Source: Neisseria perflava
GTDB taxonomy: Bacteria > Pseudomonadota > Gammaproteobacteria > Burkholderiales > Neisseriaceae
DNA: 64,000 bases
NCBI RefSeq assembly: GCF_019334725.1
Contig: NZ_CP079818.1
Location: 2,170,001 to 2,234,000, forward strand
Direction: 5' to 3'
In this document: positions 17,372 to 26,250 of the stretch, piece after piece
How the letters are laid out: every line of letters starts with the position of its first letter
Position numbering within the stretch: position 1 is the first letter of the stretch
Notes under the pieces: generated by a model
What the model was told of the DNA's origin: nothing
Seen by the model: the letters and a program-made list of their open reading frames with translations, nothing else
Database searches by the model: none
Position numbers and translations under genes: made by a program

Positions 17372-17713
17372 TTGAATTACGGCTTCTCGAAGCAGTATCG
17401 CTTATTAAAAACGGATGATTTTTCATCCGTTTTTGCGTTGAAAAACCGACGCAGCCGCGATTTACTGCAAGTCTCCCAGTCCGCAGACAACGCGCTCGGC
17501 CATCCGCGCCTTGGTTTGGTCGTCAGCAAAAAGACCGCCAAACGCGCCCATGACCGCAATTATATGAAGCGCGTCATCCGCGACTGGTTCAGGCTGAATC
17601 AACACCAGCTGCCGCCGCATGATTTTGTTGTGCGCGTGCGTCAGGCGTTTAATCGGGAAACTGCTCCGGAAGCCCGAAGCCAACTTGCCCAGCTGATGAA
17701 AAAACGCCGATGA
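17372..17713 (+). CDS. rnpA: Ribonuclease P protein component
   Basis: The protein cofactor of RNase P, which trims tRNA 5' ends. The 113-aa basic protein has the RNR motif region AKRAHDRNYMKRVIRDWFR. A TTG at 17372 is the most likely start: it gives the conserved N-terminus (N/D-Y-x-F-x-x-x-Y-R-L-L-K) and lies 2 bases after rpmH, implying translational coupling. It overlaps yidD by 4 bases (ATGA). Confidence 0.93.
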   Translation: MNYGFSKQYRLLKTDDFSSVFALKNRRSRDLLQVSQSADNALGHPRLGLVVSKKTAKRAHDRNYMKRVIRDWFRLNQHQLPPHDFVVRVRQAFNRETAPEARSQLAQLMKKRR

Positions 17714-17931
17714 ATACCCTGCTTTCCAAGCTCCTCCTTGCACTCATCCGCTTTTACCAATACTGCATCAGCCCCCTCATTCCGCCGCGCTGCCGCTATA
17801 CCCCGACCTGTTCACAATACGCAGTCGAAGCCGTCAAAAAATACGGCGCATTCAAAGGCGGATGGCTGGCAATCAAACGCATCGCACGATGCCATCCTTT
17901 CGGCGGACACGGACATGACCCTGTTCCATAA
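17710..17931 (+). CDS. yidD: Membrane protein insertion efficiency factor YidD
   Basis: The 73-aa YidD family protein helps YidC-dependent insertion at the inner membrane. It shows the family pattern YQYCISPLIPPRCRYTPTCSQYA with an N-terminal amphipathic helix. It overlaps the rnpA stop codon and precedes yidC, the conserved rpmH-rnpA-yidD-yidC order. Confidence 0.95.
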   Translation: MNTLLSKLLLALIRFYQYCISPLIPPRCRYTPTCSQYAVEAVKKYGAFKGGWLAIKRIARCHPFGGHGHDPVP

Positions 17932-17991
17932 TGCTGCTGTCAACCATTTAAAGAACACGATTTTCTTTAATTTCCCGTCGGTTTCTATATA

Positions 17992-18003
17992 ATGCCGTCT
18001 GAA
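17992..18003 (+). repeat. Isolated AT-type DUS
   Basis: ATGCCGTCTGAA upstream of yidC has no inverted partner. It is one of the few AT-dialect copies in a window dominated by AGGCCGTCTGAA. Confidence 0.8.
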
Positions 18004-18049
18004 GCAGTTTTCATCTCGATTACCTATCCGTCAATTCCAGGAATCTCTT

Positions 18050-19696
18050 ATGGATTTTAAAAGACTAATGGCGTTTTTTGCCATTTCAGTGGCAATTTTT
18101 GCCGGCTGGGAACATTTTTTCCCCAGCCCCAAACCTAATCCGGCGCAACAAGCCGCGCAACAGCAAACGGCCACTGCTCCGGCAAAAGCCGCTGCCGAAG
18201 CCGCGCTTGCCCCGGCTTCTCCTATTACCGTTACCACAGACACAGTTAAAGCCGTCATCGATGAGAAAAGCGGCGACCTGCGTCAGCTGACCCTCTTGCA
18301 ATACAAAGCAACCGGCGACGAACACAAACCTTTCGTCCTGTTTAACGACGGCAAGGAATACACCTACGTTGCCCAATCCGAGCTTTTGGACGCACAAGGC
18401 AACAACGTTCTGAAAGGCATCAGCTTTACCGCTCTGCAAAAACAATACAGTTTGGAAGGCGACAAAGTTGAAGTCCGCTTGAGCGCACCTGAAACCAACG
18501 GCCTGAAAATCAACAAAGTTTATACTTTCACCAAAGGCAGCTACTTGGTTAACGTCCGCTTTGACATTACCAACAGCAACGGCCAACCTGTCAACCTGAG
18601 CGCAGACTACCGCATCGTCCGCGACCACAGCGAACCCGAAGGCCAAGGCTACTTCACCCGCTCTTACGTCGGCCCGGTGGTTTATACCCCTGAAGGCGGC
18701 TTCCAAAAAGTCAGCTTCTCTGATTTGGACGACGATGCCAAATCCGGCAAATCCGAAGCCGAATACATCCGCAAAACGCCGACCGGCTGGCTCGGCATGA
18801 TTGAACACCATTTCATGTCCACTTGGATTTTGCAGCCTAAAGACGGCCAAAGCGTTTGCACCGCAGGCGACTGCCGTATCGACATCAAACGCCGCAACGA
18901 CAACTTGTACAGCGCAAGCGTCAGCGTGCCTTTAGCCGCCATCCAAGCCGGTACAAAAGCCGAAACCGCTATCAACCTGTATGCCGGTCCGCAAACCACT
19001 TCCGTTATCGCCAACATCGCCGACAAACTGCAACTGGCCAAAGACTATGGCAAAGTACACTGGTTCGCCTCCCCGCTCTTCTGGCTCTTGAACCAACTGC
19101 ACAACATCATCGGCAACTGGGGCTGGGCAATCATCGTTTTGACCATCATCGTCAAAGCCGTACTGTATCCATTGACCAACGCCTCTTACCGCTCTATGGC
19201 AAAAATGCGTGCCGCCGCACCTAAATTGCAAGCCATCAAAGAGAAATACGGCGATGACCGCATGGCGCAGCAACAAGCCATGATGCAGCTTTACAAAGAC
19301 GAGAAAATCAATCCGCTGGGCGGCTGTCTGCCTATGCTGTTGCAAATCCCCGTCTTCATCGGTCTGTACTGGGCATTGTTCGCCTCCGTAGAATTGCGCC
19401 AAGCGCCTTGGTTGGGTTGGATTACCGACTTGAGCCGTCCGGATCCTTTCTACATCCTGCCTTTTATTATGGCGGCAACCATGTTTGCACAGACTTATCT
19501 GAATCCGCCGTCAACCGACCCTATGCAGGCGAAAATGATGAAAGTCATGCCTTTGATTTTCTCCATCATGTTCTTCTTCTTCCCTGCCGGTTTGGTTCTG
19601 TACTGGGTAGTCAACAACCTCTTGACCATCGCCCAACAATGGCACATCAACCGCAGTATCGAAAAACAACGCGCCCAAGGCGAAGTCGTTTCTTGA
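18050..19696 (+). CDS. yidC: Membrane protein insertase YidC
   Basis: YidC inserts and folds inner-membrane proteins, alone or with SecYEG. The 548-aa protein has the proteobacterial layout: an N-terminal helix (residues 1-22), an Ala/Pro-rich linker, a large periplasmic beta domain (to about residue 330), then the 60KD-IMP core with about five helices (from FWLLNQLHNIIGNWGWAI). The conserved segment INPLGGCLPMLLQIPVFIGLYW is present. A DUS hairpin terminator follows. Confidence 0.97.
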   Translation: MDFKRLMAFFAISVAIFAGWEHFFPSPKPNPAQQAAQQQTATAPAKAAAEAALAPASPITVTTDTVKAVIDEKSGDLRQLTLLQYKATGDEHKPFVLFNDGKEYTYVAQSELLDAQGNNVLKGISFTALQKQYSLEGDKVEVRLSAPETNGLKINKVYTFTKGSYLVNVRFDITNSNGQPVNLSADYRIVRDHSEPEGQGYFTRSYVGPVVYTPEGGFQKVSFSDLDDDAKSGKSEAEYIRKTPTGWLGMIEHHFMSTWILQPKDGQSVCTAGDCRIDIKRRNDNLYSASVSVPLAAIQAGTKAETAINLYAGPQTTSVIANIADKLQLAKDYGKVHWFASPLFWLLNQLHNIIGNWGWAIIVLTIIVKAVLYPLTNASYRSMAKMRAAAPKLQAIKEKYGDDRMAQQQAMMQLYKDEKINPLGGCLPMLLQIPVFIGLYWALFASVELRQAPWLGWITDLSRPDPFYILPFIMAATMFAQTYLNPPSTDPMQAKMMKVMPLIFSIMFFFFPAGLVLYWVVNNLLTIAQQWHINRSIEKQRAQGEVVS

Positions 19697-19712
19697 TGAA
19701 GGTTTAGGCAAC

Positions 19713-19752
19713 ACAAAGGCCGTCTGTTGTTCAGACGGCCTTTTTTTATTTC
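19713..19752 (+). terminator. Intrinsic terminator after yidC (DUS-derived)
   Basis: AAAGGCCGTCTG and CAGACGGCCTTT form a 12-bp stem with a 5-nt loop and a seven-T tail. Only the right arm keeps the full DUS. Confidence 0.85.
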
Positions 19753-19791
19753 CCCAAACAAATACAGTTTGAGATTGAATCCAATCCAGTT

Positions 19792-20502
19792 TTAAGCAGC
19801 ATGCAACACAAAAATCGTCGGGCGTTTTTTCAAATTCGGCATTTCTTTTCTTTTTCTCCACTGCGCAATCGTCTGACTGATGATTTCCTGTGTCGGCAAG
19901 GTCAAGTCCGTAGCCACGCACAAGCGCGTTTCAGGATGCAGGTTTTCCACCGCATCAGCCAACAACGCATCGTTACGATACGGCGTTTCGATAAACAGCT
20001 GCGTTTCATTCTGCTGGCGCGAACGTTGTTCCAAAGCCTTCAAACTCTGAATGCGCTCACTTTTTTCAGACGGCAGATAACCCTTAAATGCAAAGTTTTG
20101 CCCATTCGCACCCGAAGCCATCAGCGCCAGCAACAAGCTGGACGGGCCGACCAAAGGCCGTACTTCAAAACCGTGTTTATGCGCCAACGCCACCAAATTC
20201 GCTCCCGGATCGGCAACAGCCGGACAACCCGCCTCGCTGACAATACCCATACTGCGCCCTTCTTGCAAAGGTTTCAGCAATTCCGGCAAAATCTTCAAAT
20301 CCGTGTGTTCATTCAGCGTTTGCAGATTCAGCTCGCGGATAGGCGTAGTCACGCCCAAATGTTTCAAATGCGCGCGCGCTGTTTTTTCCGCTTCCACGAT
20401 AAAATCCGTCAGCCCGACAATCGCCTGTTGTTCATGCGGCAACAGGCATGGCGTATCAGGCGCACCCAAAGGGGTAGGAATCAAATACAAAATCGGTTTC
20501 AT
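19792..20502 (-). CDS. RsmI-like SAM-dependent (tetrapyrrole methylase fold) methyltransferase
   Basis: The 236-aa protein is of the family that includes RsmI, the 16S rRNA C1402 2'-O-methyltransferase. It shows LYLIPTPLG at the N-terminus, GIVSEAGCPAVADPG in the SAM-binding part, and VRPLVGPSSLLLALMASG. It is shorter than typical RsmI and departs from the usual VGTPIGN N-terminus, so it may be a paralogue with another substrate. The start at 20502 is preferred over the in-frame 20541 ATG. Confidence 0.8.
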   Translation of the reverse strand: MKPILYLIPTPLGAPDTPCLLPHEQQAIVGLTDFIVEAEKTARAHLKHLGVTTPIRELNLQTLNEHTDLKILPELLKPLQEGRSMGIVSEAGCPAVADPGANLVALAHKHGFEVRPLVGPSSLLLALMASGANGQNFAFKGYLPSEKSERIQSLKALEQRSRQQNETQLFIETPYRNDALLADAVENLHPETRLCVATDLTLPTQEIISQTIAQWRKRKEMPNLKKRPTIFVLHAA

Positions 20503-20522
20503 TCTTCCAACTCCAAAAAATC

Positions 20523-20553
20523 TCAGGCCGTCTGAACACATTCAGACGGCCTC
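20523..20553. repeat. DUS inverted pair between Maf and the RsmI-like gene
   Basis: AGGCCGTCTGAA and TTCAGACGGCCT are separated by 4 nt. There is no T run, so its terminator strength is doubtful. Confidence 0.6.
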
Positions 20554-20556
20554 AAA

Positions 20557-21147
20557 CTATAAAACTTCCACACCTTCGTTTTTCAAAAAATCAATCAGAC
20601 GGAAAATCGGAAGGCCGATCAAAGCATTCGGGTCCGTACTTTCAATACGCTCCAACAAAGCGGCGCCCAAACCCTCGCTCTTTGCCGCACCGGCACAATA
20701 AACCGCATCCGGCTCGCGTTCCAAATATCGGCTGATTTGTTCCTGCGACAACTGGCGCATGGCAACCACCGTATGATCGACATGATGCTGAACCTTGCCC
20801 GTAGCAGTATTCAAAAGCACGATTGCGCTGTAAAATTCAATCCGTTTTCCGCTTAAGTCCGCCAGCATCTGTTGTGCATTTGCGACGTTCATCGGCTTAC
20901 CCAATTGACGTCCTTCGCACCATGCCACTTGGTCTGCGCCGATAATCAGCGCAGCAGGAAAAGTTGCCGCCAATGAACGGGCTTTGCCTTCAGCCAAACG
21001 CAACGCCGTCTCGCCTGCATGCTCGCCCGCAATAGGCGTTTCGTCAAAATCAGGCGATGCCGTCTGAAAATCGATACCCAAACGGCGAAGCTGTCCGCAG
21101 CGGAAAACCGAACTCGACCCTAAAACCAAAGGCAGTTTTACTTCCAT
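20557..21147 (-). CDS. Maf/YceF-type nucleoside triphosphate pyrophosphatase
   Basis: A house-cleaning pyrophosphatase that hydrolyses non-canonical nucleotides; the YceF subgroup prefers 7-methyl-GTP. The 196-aa product begins with the Maf signature LVLGSSSVFRCGQLRRLG, followed by FDET and the IIGADQVAWCEG loop. The start at 21147 gives the normal N-terminus; an in-frame ATG at 21165 adds six residues, and neither has a strong ribosome-binding site. It is divergent from yceD. Confidence 0.88.
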   Translation of the reverse strand: MEVKLPLVLGSSSVFRCGQLRRLGIDFQTASPDFDETPIAGEHAGETALRLAEGKARSLAATFPAALIIGADQVAWCEGRQLGKPMNVANAQQMLADLSGKRIEFYSAIVLLNTATGKVQHHVDHTVVAMRQLSQEQISRYLEREPDAVYCAGAAKSEGLGAALLERIESTDPNALIGLPIFRLIDFLKNEGVEVL

Positions 21148-21202
21148 ATTTTTACTTAAAAACATTGACGTTAGACCGCCGAAATTATATCATACTCCGT
21201 TT

Positions 21203-21706
21203 ATGTCATACCCTAATTTGATTGACCCAGAAGTTTTCGCCGCCGAAGGGCAGAATCTGCAAGGCAGTTTCCTGCTCGAAGAATTGGATGAACGAGTCAG
21301 TTCGCACGATTATCCGGCCGACAAACAGACACGCGTGTCGTTTACGCTGCAAGGCGGTCGTGACCGGCTGCACCGTCTGTTTCTCGATTTAAACGTCAAA
21401 GCCGACATGCCCCTGATTTGCCAGCGTTGCATTACGCCCATGCCGTTTCTACTCGATGAAACCAGCCGTATCGTCCTGTTTGCCGATGAAGAGAGTTTGG
21501 ACGAAGCCATGCTTGCCGATGAAGAATTGGAAGGCATGCTGCTCGAAAAAGAGCTTGACGTGCGGACTCTGGTTGAAGACCAAATCCTGATGTCGCTCCC
21601 TTTCTCCCCTCGACACGAAGACTGCGGCAACAATGGAACACTGGATGAAGTCAATCGGGACAAACCAAACCCCTTCGCTGTTTTAGCAGGTTTGAAAAGC
21701 AGTTAA
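21203..21706 (+). CDS. yceD: YceD (DUF177) 23S rRNA accumulation protein
   Basis: The 167-aa DUF177 protein has the conserved CQRCITPM zinc-knuckle-like element near residue 75 and an acidic patch after it. The C-terminus ends in NPFAVLAGLKSS, matching the family's NPFAVLAxLK. YceD is linked to large-subunit rRNA maturation and is nearly always next to rpmF, as here (33 bases). Confidence 0.93.
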   Translation: MSYPNLIDPEVFAAEGQNLQGSFLLEELDERVSSHDYPADKQTRVSFTLQGGRDRLHRLFLDLNVKADMPLICQRCITPMPFLLDETSRIVLFADEESLDEAMLADEELEGMLLEKELDVRTLVEDQILMSLPFSPRHEDCGNNGTLDEVNRDKPNPFAVLAGLKSS

Positions 21707-21739
21707 TTAGGACACAGTTTATTTATCTAGGAGCTTGAA

Positions 21740-21919
21740 ATGGCCGTTCAACAAAACAAAAAATCCCCTTCTAAACGCGGTATGCACCGTTCACACGACG
21801 CTCTGACTGCGCCTTCTCTGTCTGTTGACAGCGCAACCGGCGAAGTGCATCGTCCACACCACATTTCTCCAAACGGTATGTACCGTGGCCGTAAAGTGGT
21901 AAAAGCTAAAGGCGAATAA
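21740..21919 (+). CDS. rpmF: 50S ribosomal protein L32
   Basis: A 59-aa basic ribosomal protein (MAVQQNKKSPSKRGMHRSH...), ending KVVKAKGE. It is preceded by TAGGAGC and lies in the usual yceD-rpmF pair. In many bacteria plsX and fab genes follow; here a phosphoribosyltransferase gene is interposed. Confidence 0.97.
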   Translation: MAVQQNKKSPSKRGMHRSHDALTAPSLSVDSATGEVHRPHHISPNGMYRGRKVVKAKGE

Positions 21920-22011
21920 TCCGTTCGTCTGACTGAAAAAGCCAGAATATTGCCATGCAATGACTGGCTTTTTTGCATTGCACCCTGTATTTTCCTCTTC
22001 GGAAGCACACC

Positions 22012-22536
22012 ATGAAACGTAAAATCTGGTACACCTACGACGACATCCACCGCGTAATCAAAGGATTGGCGGAAAAAATCCAAAACTCCGGCACCAAATA
22101 CGATGCCATGATTGCCATTGGCGGCGGCGGTTTTATCCCTGCCCGCATGTTGCGCTGCTTCTTGGAAATTCCGATTTACGCCGTCACCACAGCCTACTAC
22201 GACAGCGATAACGAAGGTCAAGTTACCGAGGAAGTGAAAAAAGTCCAATGGCTTGATCCCGTTCCAGATGTCCTGAAAGGCAAAAATGTACTGGTCGTTG
22301 ACGAAGTGGATGACAGCCGCGTTACCATGGAATTTTGCCTGACCGAATTGCTGAAAGAAGATTTCGGCACCATCGGCGTGGCAGTATTGCATGAAAAAAT
22401 CAAAGCCAAAGTCGGCAGAATTCCCGAAGGCGTCCCTTATTTCAGCGGCATCACCGTTGAAGACTGGTGGATCAACTATCCTTGGGACGCGCTGGACATC
22501 GACGAACACAACAAATTGGCCGCGCAAAACCAATAA
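22012..22536 (+). CDS. Purine-type phosphoribosyltransferase
   Basis: A 174-aa type I PRTase. The PRPP-binding signature is VLVVDEVDDSRVTM near residues 96-109, the PPi loop lies in AIGGGGFIPARML, and the C-terminal hood contains DWWINYPWD. This resembles hypoxanthine/xanthine-guanine salvage enzymes; the exact base is not determined. The start at 22012 is chosen because the upstream extension from 21973 is not conserved-looking. Confidence 0.82.
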   Translation: MKRKIWYTYDDIHRVIKGLAEKIQNSGTKYDAMIAIGGGGFIPARMLRCFLEIPIYAVTTAYYDSDNEGQVTEEVKKVQWLDPVPDVLKGKNVLVVDEVDDSRVTMEFCLTELLKEDFGTIGVAVLHEKIKAKVGRIPEGVPYFSGITVEDWWINYPWDALDIDEHNKLAAQNQ

Positions 22537-22657
22537 GTCTGGCACGACGTCGCAACAAGCCTTTTCATCTGATTTTCAATTCAATCTCCTGAAAATCAGA
22601 TGAGTGTGCTTGTCCGATTGTCTGAGGCCGTCTGAAACACACAAACCGGAGAACAAC

Positions 22658-23728
22658 ATGATTACACTGGCCGTAGATGCCATGGGCGGAGATGCAGGCC
22701 TTGCGATTACCGTCCCCGGTGCAGTGGATTTCCTGAAACAGCAATCCGACGTACATCTGATTATGGTCGGAGATGAAGCAGCAGTCCGCCAAGCATTAAG
22801 CTTGGCAGGCGCGCCTATGGACCGCATTACCGTCTGCCATGCAGCGCAAGTCGTTGAAATGGATGAAGCGCCGCAATCCGCGCTGAAAAACAAAAAAGAA
22901 TCATCCATGCGCATCGCTATCAACCAAGTCAAAGAAGGCAATGCGCAAGCCGCCGTATCGGCAGGCAATACCGGCGCACTGATGGCGACCGCCCGATTCG
23001 TCCTCAAAACCATTCCCGGCATTGAGCGTCCTGCCATCGCCAAATTCCTGCCATCCGACAGCGAACACGTTACTTTGGCTTTGGATTTGGGTGCCAACGT
23101 TGACTGTACGCCCGAACAACTGGTTCAATTTGCCATCATCGGCAGCGAGCTGGTACATGCGCTACACCCCGAAAAAGGCAGCCCGCGCGTCGCCCTTTTG
23201 AACGTCGGCACAGAAGACATCAAAGGTACGGATGCCGTCAAACAAACCTTTAAACTGTTGAGCAGCAGCAAACTCAACTTTATCGGCAATATCGAAAGCA
23301 ACAGCGTTTTGTATGGCGAAGCCGATGTCATTGTCGCTGACGGGTTTGTCGGCAACGTTATGCTCAAAACCATCGAAGGCGCGGTTAAATTCATGAGCGG
23401 CGCCATCCGACGCGAATTCCAAAGCACCCTGTTCAACAAACTTGCCGCTATTGCCGCCCTGCCCGCACTCAAAGGTCTGAAAGGCAAATTGGATCCGCGC
23501 AAATTTAACGGCGCTATTCTGCTTGGTTTACGCGGTATTGTGATTAAGAGCCACGGCGGAACCGACGAAGTCGGCTTCCGTTATGCTTTGGAAGAAGCCT
23601 ACCACGAAGCCAAATCTGCCGGCCTCGCTCAAATCGAACAAGGAGTAGCCACCCAGTTGGCTGCTTTGGAAGCCGCCAAAGCAGCAGCCGAACTGGAAGA
23701 AACCGCTACTCCAACAACGGAAGCTTAA
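22658..23728 (+). CDS. plsX: Phosphate acyltransferase PlsX
   Basis: PlsX makes acyl-phosphate from acyl-ACP for phospholipid synthesis. The 356-aa protein begins ITLAVDAMGGDAG. It contains the ALDLGANVDC and GNVMLKTIEGAVKFM segments and a basic membrane-association helix. The start at 22658 has CCGGAG; an in-frame ATG at 22604 lies upstream of a DUS and is rejected. It heads the fatty-acid cluster. Confidence 0.96.
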   Translation: MITLAVDAMGGDAGLAITVPGAVDFLKQQSDVHLIMVGDEAAVRQALSLAGAPMDRITVCHAAQVVEMDEAPQSALKNKKESSMRIAINQVKEGNAQAAVSAGNTGALMATARFVLKTIPGIERPAIAKFLPSDSEHVTLALDLGANVDCTPEQLVQFAIIGSELVHALHPEKGSPRVALLNVGTEDIKGTDAVKQTFKLLSSSKLNFIGNIESNSVLYGEADVIVADGFVGNVMLKTIEGAVKFMSGAIRREFQSTLFNKLAAIAALPALKGLKGKLDPRKFNGAILLGLRGIVIKSHGGTDEVGFRYALEEAYHEAKSAGLAQIEQGVATQLAALEAAKAAAELEETATPTTEA

Positions 23729-23737
23729 GGCTGATAT

Positions 23738-23783
23738 ATACAGGCCGTCTGAAACTTCACAATGTTCAGACGGCCTGTTTTTA
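23738..23783 (+). terminator. DUS inverted-repeat terminator after plsX
   Basis: CAGGCCGTCTGAA and TTCAGACGGCCTG with an 11-nt loop and a TTTTT tail. It suggests fabH has its own promoter. Confidence 0.8.
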
Positions 23784-23812
23784 TCTTTAATCACCGACTT
23801 CATTCTTAATAT

Positions 23813-23826
23813 TGGGAATTTTCCCA
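23813..23826. promoter_or_regulatory. Small inverted repeat upstream of fabH
   Basis: TGGGAA-TT-TTCCCA lies 55 bases before the fabH ATG, just upstream of TACAAT, which could be a -10 box. It could be an operator, but no regulator is identified. Confidence 0.3.
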
Positions 23827-23880
23827 TTTTCGCTTACAATACCCGACTATCTGAATCAACTCTCTAAAAAGGCCGTTCTC

Positions 23881-24843
23881 ATGCAATATGCCAAAATTTC
23901 CGGTACAGGCAGCTACCTTCCTGCCAACCGCGTCAGCAATGACGACCTTGCCAAAAAAGTGGACACTTCCGACGAGTGGATTACCACGCGTACAGGTATC
24001 AAATTTCGCCATATTGCAGACGACAGCGAAAAAACCAGCGACTTGGCCGCCGAGTCAGCGCGCCGCGCCTTGACAGATGCCGATTTGCAGGCTGACGATA
24101 TCGATCTGATTATCGTCGCCACAGCCACTCCAGACATGCAGTTCCCCTCCACGGCGACCATCGTGCAGCAAAAATTAGGCATAACCAACGGCTGCCCTGC
24201 CTTTGACGTACAAGCCGTGTGCGCCGGTTTTATGTATGCCATGACCACTGCTAATGCCTACATCAAAAGCGGCATGGCGAAAAACGCTTTGGTTATCGGC
24301 GCAGAAACCTTCAGCCGCATCGTTGATTGGAACGACCGCACCACCTGCGTCCTCTTTGGTGACGGCGCAGGCGCGGTTGTCTTAAGCGCATCTGACGAAC
24401 CGGGCATCATCCACGGCAAACTCAAAGCCGACGGCAACTACCTCAACCTTTTAAACGTCCCCGGACAAATCGCTAACGGCCAGGTTTGCGGCTCACCCTA
24501 CATCAGTATGGACGGCCCCGGCGTATTCAAGTTTGCCGTCAAAATGCTGGCAAAAATTGCAGATGACGTTATCGAAGAAGCCGGTTACACCGCCGATCAA
24601 ATCGATTGGATTGTGCCGCACCAAGCCAACAAGCGCATTATCGACTCTACCGCCAAACACTTGGGCTTGAGCATGGACAAAGTGATCTTGACCGTCCAAG
24701 ACCACGGCAACACTTCCGCCGCCTCCATTCCACTGGCACTGGATGTCGGCATTAAAAACGGCCAAATCAAACGCGGACAAAACCTCTTGCTCGAAGGCAT
24801 CGGCGGCGGTTTTGCCTGGGGTGCGGTTTTAGTGAAATACTAA
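23881..24843 (+). CDS. fabH: 3-Oxoacyl-ACP synthase III
   Basis: FabH starts fatty-acid synthesis by condensing acetyl-CoA with malonyl-ACP. The 320-aa protein has the catalytic Cys114 (AVCAGFMYA), His in VPHQANKRI and Asn in DHGNTSAAS. The ATG at 23881 begins MQYAKISGTGSYLP, the family start; the open frame from 23812 is leader. Confidence 0.96.
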   Translation: MQYAKISGTGSYLPANRVSNDDLAKKVDTSDEWITTRTGIKFRHIADDSEKTSDLAAESARRALTDADLQADDIDLIIVATATPDMQFPSTATIVQQKLGITNGCPAFDVQAVCAGFMYAMTTANAYIKSGMAKNALVIGAETFSRIVDWNDRTTCVLFGDGAGAVVLSASDEPGIIHGKLKADGNYLNLLNVPGQIANGQVCGSPYISMDGPGVFKFAVKMLAKIADDVIEEAGYTADQIDWIVPHQANKRIIDSTAKHLGLSMDKVILTVQDHGNTSAASIPLALDVGIKNGQIKRGQNLLLEGIGGGFAWGAVLVKY

Positions 24844-24848
24844 CGATT

Positions 24849-24880
24849 GGGCCGTCTGAACACCTCTTTCAGACGGCCTA
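24849..24880 (+). terminator. DUS inverted-repeat after fabH
   Basis: GGCCGTCTGAA (24851) and TTCAGACGGCC with a 7-nt loop. There is no T run, so read-through to the DUF1294 gene is likely. Confidence 0.5.
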
Positions 24881-24894
24881 TTCTGCTCAAACCC

Positions 24895-25242
24895 ATGAAA
24901 TCCCTAACGTTTGCACTCTGCATCAGCAGCCTGTTTTTAAGCATAACGGCTGTAATATTGCCCAAACTGGCAATTGCCTATCTCGCGCTAAGTGCATACG
25001 TTTTCCTGCTTTACTACCAAGACAAACAGCGCGCACGCAAGCACGGCAGGCGCATACCCGAAGCAAAATTGCACCTGCTCAACCTGCTTGGTGGCTGGCC
25101 GGGCGGTTATTGCGGCAGCCTCATATTCCGGCATAAAACCAGCAAACCCGGATTTGTCCGCACCTTCCGGCTGACCACCGCAACCAATACTGTCGCCACC
25201 CTCCTTCTGCTGGCAGACACCCTCAAACATTCAAACCAATAA
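24895..25242 (+). CDS. DUF1294 family membrane protein
   Basis: A 115-aa protein with two to three hydrophobic segments and the DUF1294 signature region KLHLLNLLGGWPGGYCGSLIFRHK. Function unknown. It lies between fabH and fabD, 9 bases before the fabD start, so it is probably co-transcribed with fabD. Confidence 0.82.
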   Translation: MKSLTFALCISSLFLSITAVILPKLAIAYLALSAYVFLLYYQDKQRARKHGRRIPEAKLHLLNLLGGWPGGYCGSLIFRHKTSKPGFVRTFRLTTATNTVATLLLLADTLKHSNQ

Positions 25243-25251
25243 GGAATTACC

Positions 25252-26178
25252 ATGTCTTTCGCATTCTTCTTCCCCGGACAAGGCTCACAAAGCCTAGGCA
25301 TGATGAACGGCTTTGCCGAGCAAGCCATCGTTAAAGCCACATTTGACGAAGCTTCCGCCGTATTGGGTCAAGACCTGTGGGCAATGATTAACGGCGAAGA
25401 TGCCGAATTAATCGGACAAACCGTCAACACCCAGCCCATCATGCTGGCCGCCGGTATTGCCACTTACCGCGCCTACTTGGAAGCCGGTGGTAAAATCCCT
25501 TCAGTCGTTGCAGGTCACAGTCTCGGCGAATACACCGCCCTCGTCGCTGCCGGCGCATTGAATTTCGCAGACGCGGTCAAACTGGTCCGTCTGCGCGCCG
25601 AGCTCATGCAATCTGCCGTACCGCAAGGCGTAGGCGCAATGGCCGCTATTTTGGGGTTGGAAGACGAACAAGTGAAAGCCATTTGTGCCGAAGCTGCACA
25701 AGGCGAAGTCGTTGAAGCCGTCAACTTCAACTCCCCAGGCCAAGTCGTTATCGCCGGCAATACCACCGCAGTCGAACGCGCCATGGCCGCCGCCAAAGAA
25801 GCCGGAGCCAAACGCGCCCTGCCGCTGCCCGTTTCCGTTCCTTCACATTGCAGCCTCATGAAGCCTGCAGCGGAAAAACTTGCCGAAGCACTGAAAGACA
25901 TCACCATCAAACAACCGCAAATCCGCGTTATTCATAACGCCGATGTCGCTTCTTATGATGATGCCGACAAAATCAAAGATGCCTTGGTACGCCAACTGTA
26001 CAGCCCGGTGCGCTGGACAGAAACCGTCAACGAACTTGTCTCCGAAGGCATCACCGAATCCGCCGAATGCGGCCCCGGCAAAGTCCTCGCAGGCCTCGCC
26101 AAACGCATCAACAAAGAAGCCGTATGCAGCGCATTGACCAATGCCGATCAAGTGGCTGCATTTATCGAAGCTCACTAA
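25252..26178 (+). CDS. fabD: Malonyl-CoA:ACP transacylase
   Basis: FabD transfers malonyl from CoA to ACP. The 308-aa protein has the nucleophile Ser90 in GHSLGEY, the active-site His in VPSHC, and the FPGQGSQ N-terminal loop. It has an AAGGAAT ribosome-binding site. In many bacteria fabG follows directly; here three glycosyltransferase-like genes intervene. Confidence 0.96.
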   Translation: MSFAFFFPGQGSQSLGMMNGFAEQAIVKATFDEASAVLGQDLWAMINGEDAELIGQTVNTQPIMLAAGIATYRAYLEAGGKIPSVVAGHSLGEYTALVAAGALNFADAVKLVRLRAELMQSAVPQGVGAMAAILGLEDEQVKAICAEAAQGEVVEAVNFNSPGQVVIAGNTTAVERAMAAAKEAGAKRALPLPVSVPSHCSLMKPAAEKLAEALKDITIKQPQIRVIHNADVASYDDADKIKDALVRQLYSPVRWTETVNELVSEGITESAECGPGKVLAGLAKRINKEAVCSALTNADQVAAFIEAH

Positions 26179-26184
26179 AACGTT

Positions 26185-26224
26185 TTCAGACGGCCTATCC
26201 TGTCAGGCAAGGCCGTCTGAAAAA
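26185..26224. terminator. Inverted DUS pair after fabD
   Basis: TTTTCAGACGGCCT and AGGCCGTCTGAAAA with a 14-nt spacer, in the outward order. It marks the boundary of the inserted glycosyltransferase block. Confidence 0.5.
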
Positions 26225-26250
26225 TCAGCCCACTCCAATCCGAATACATT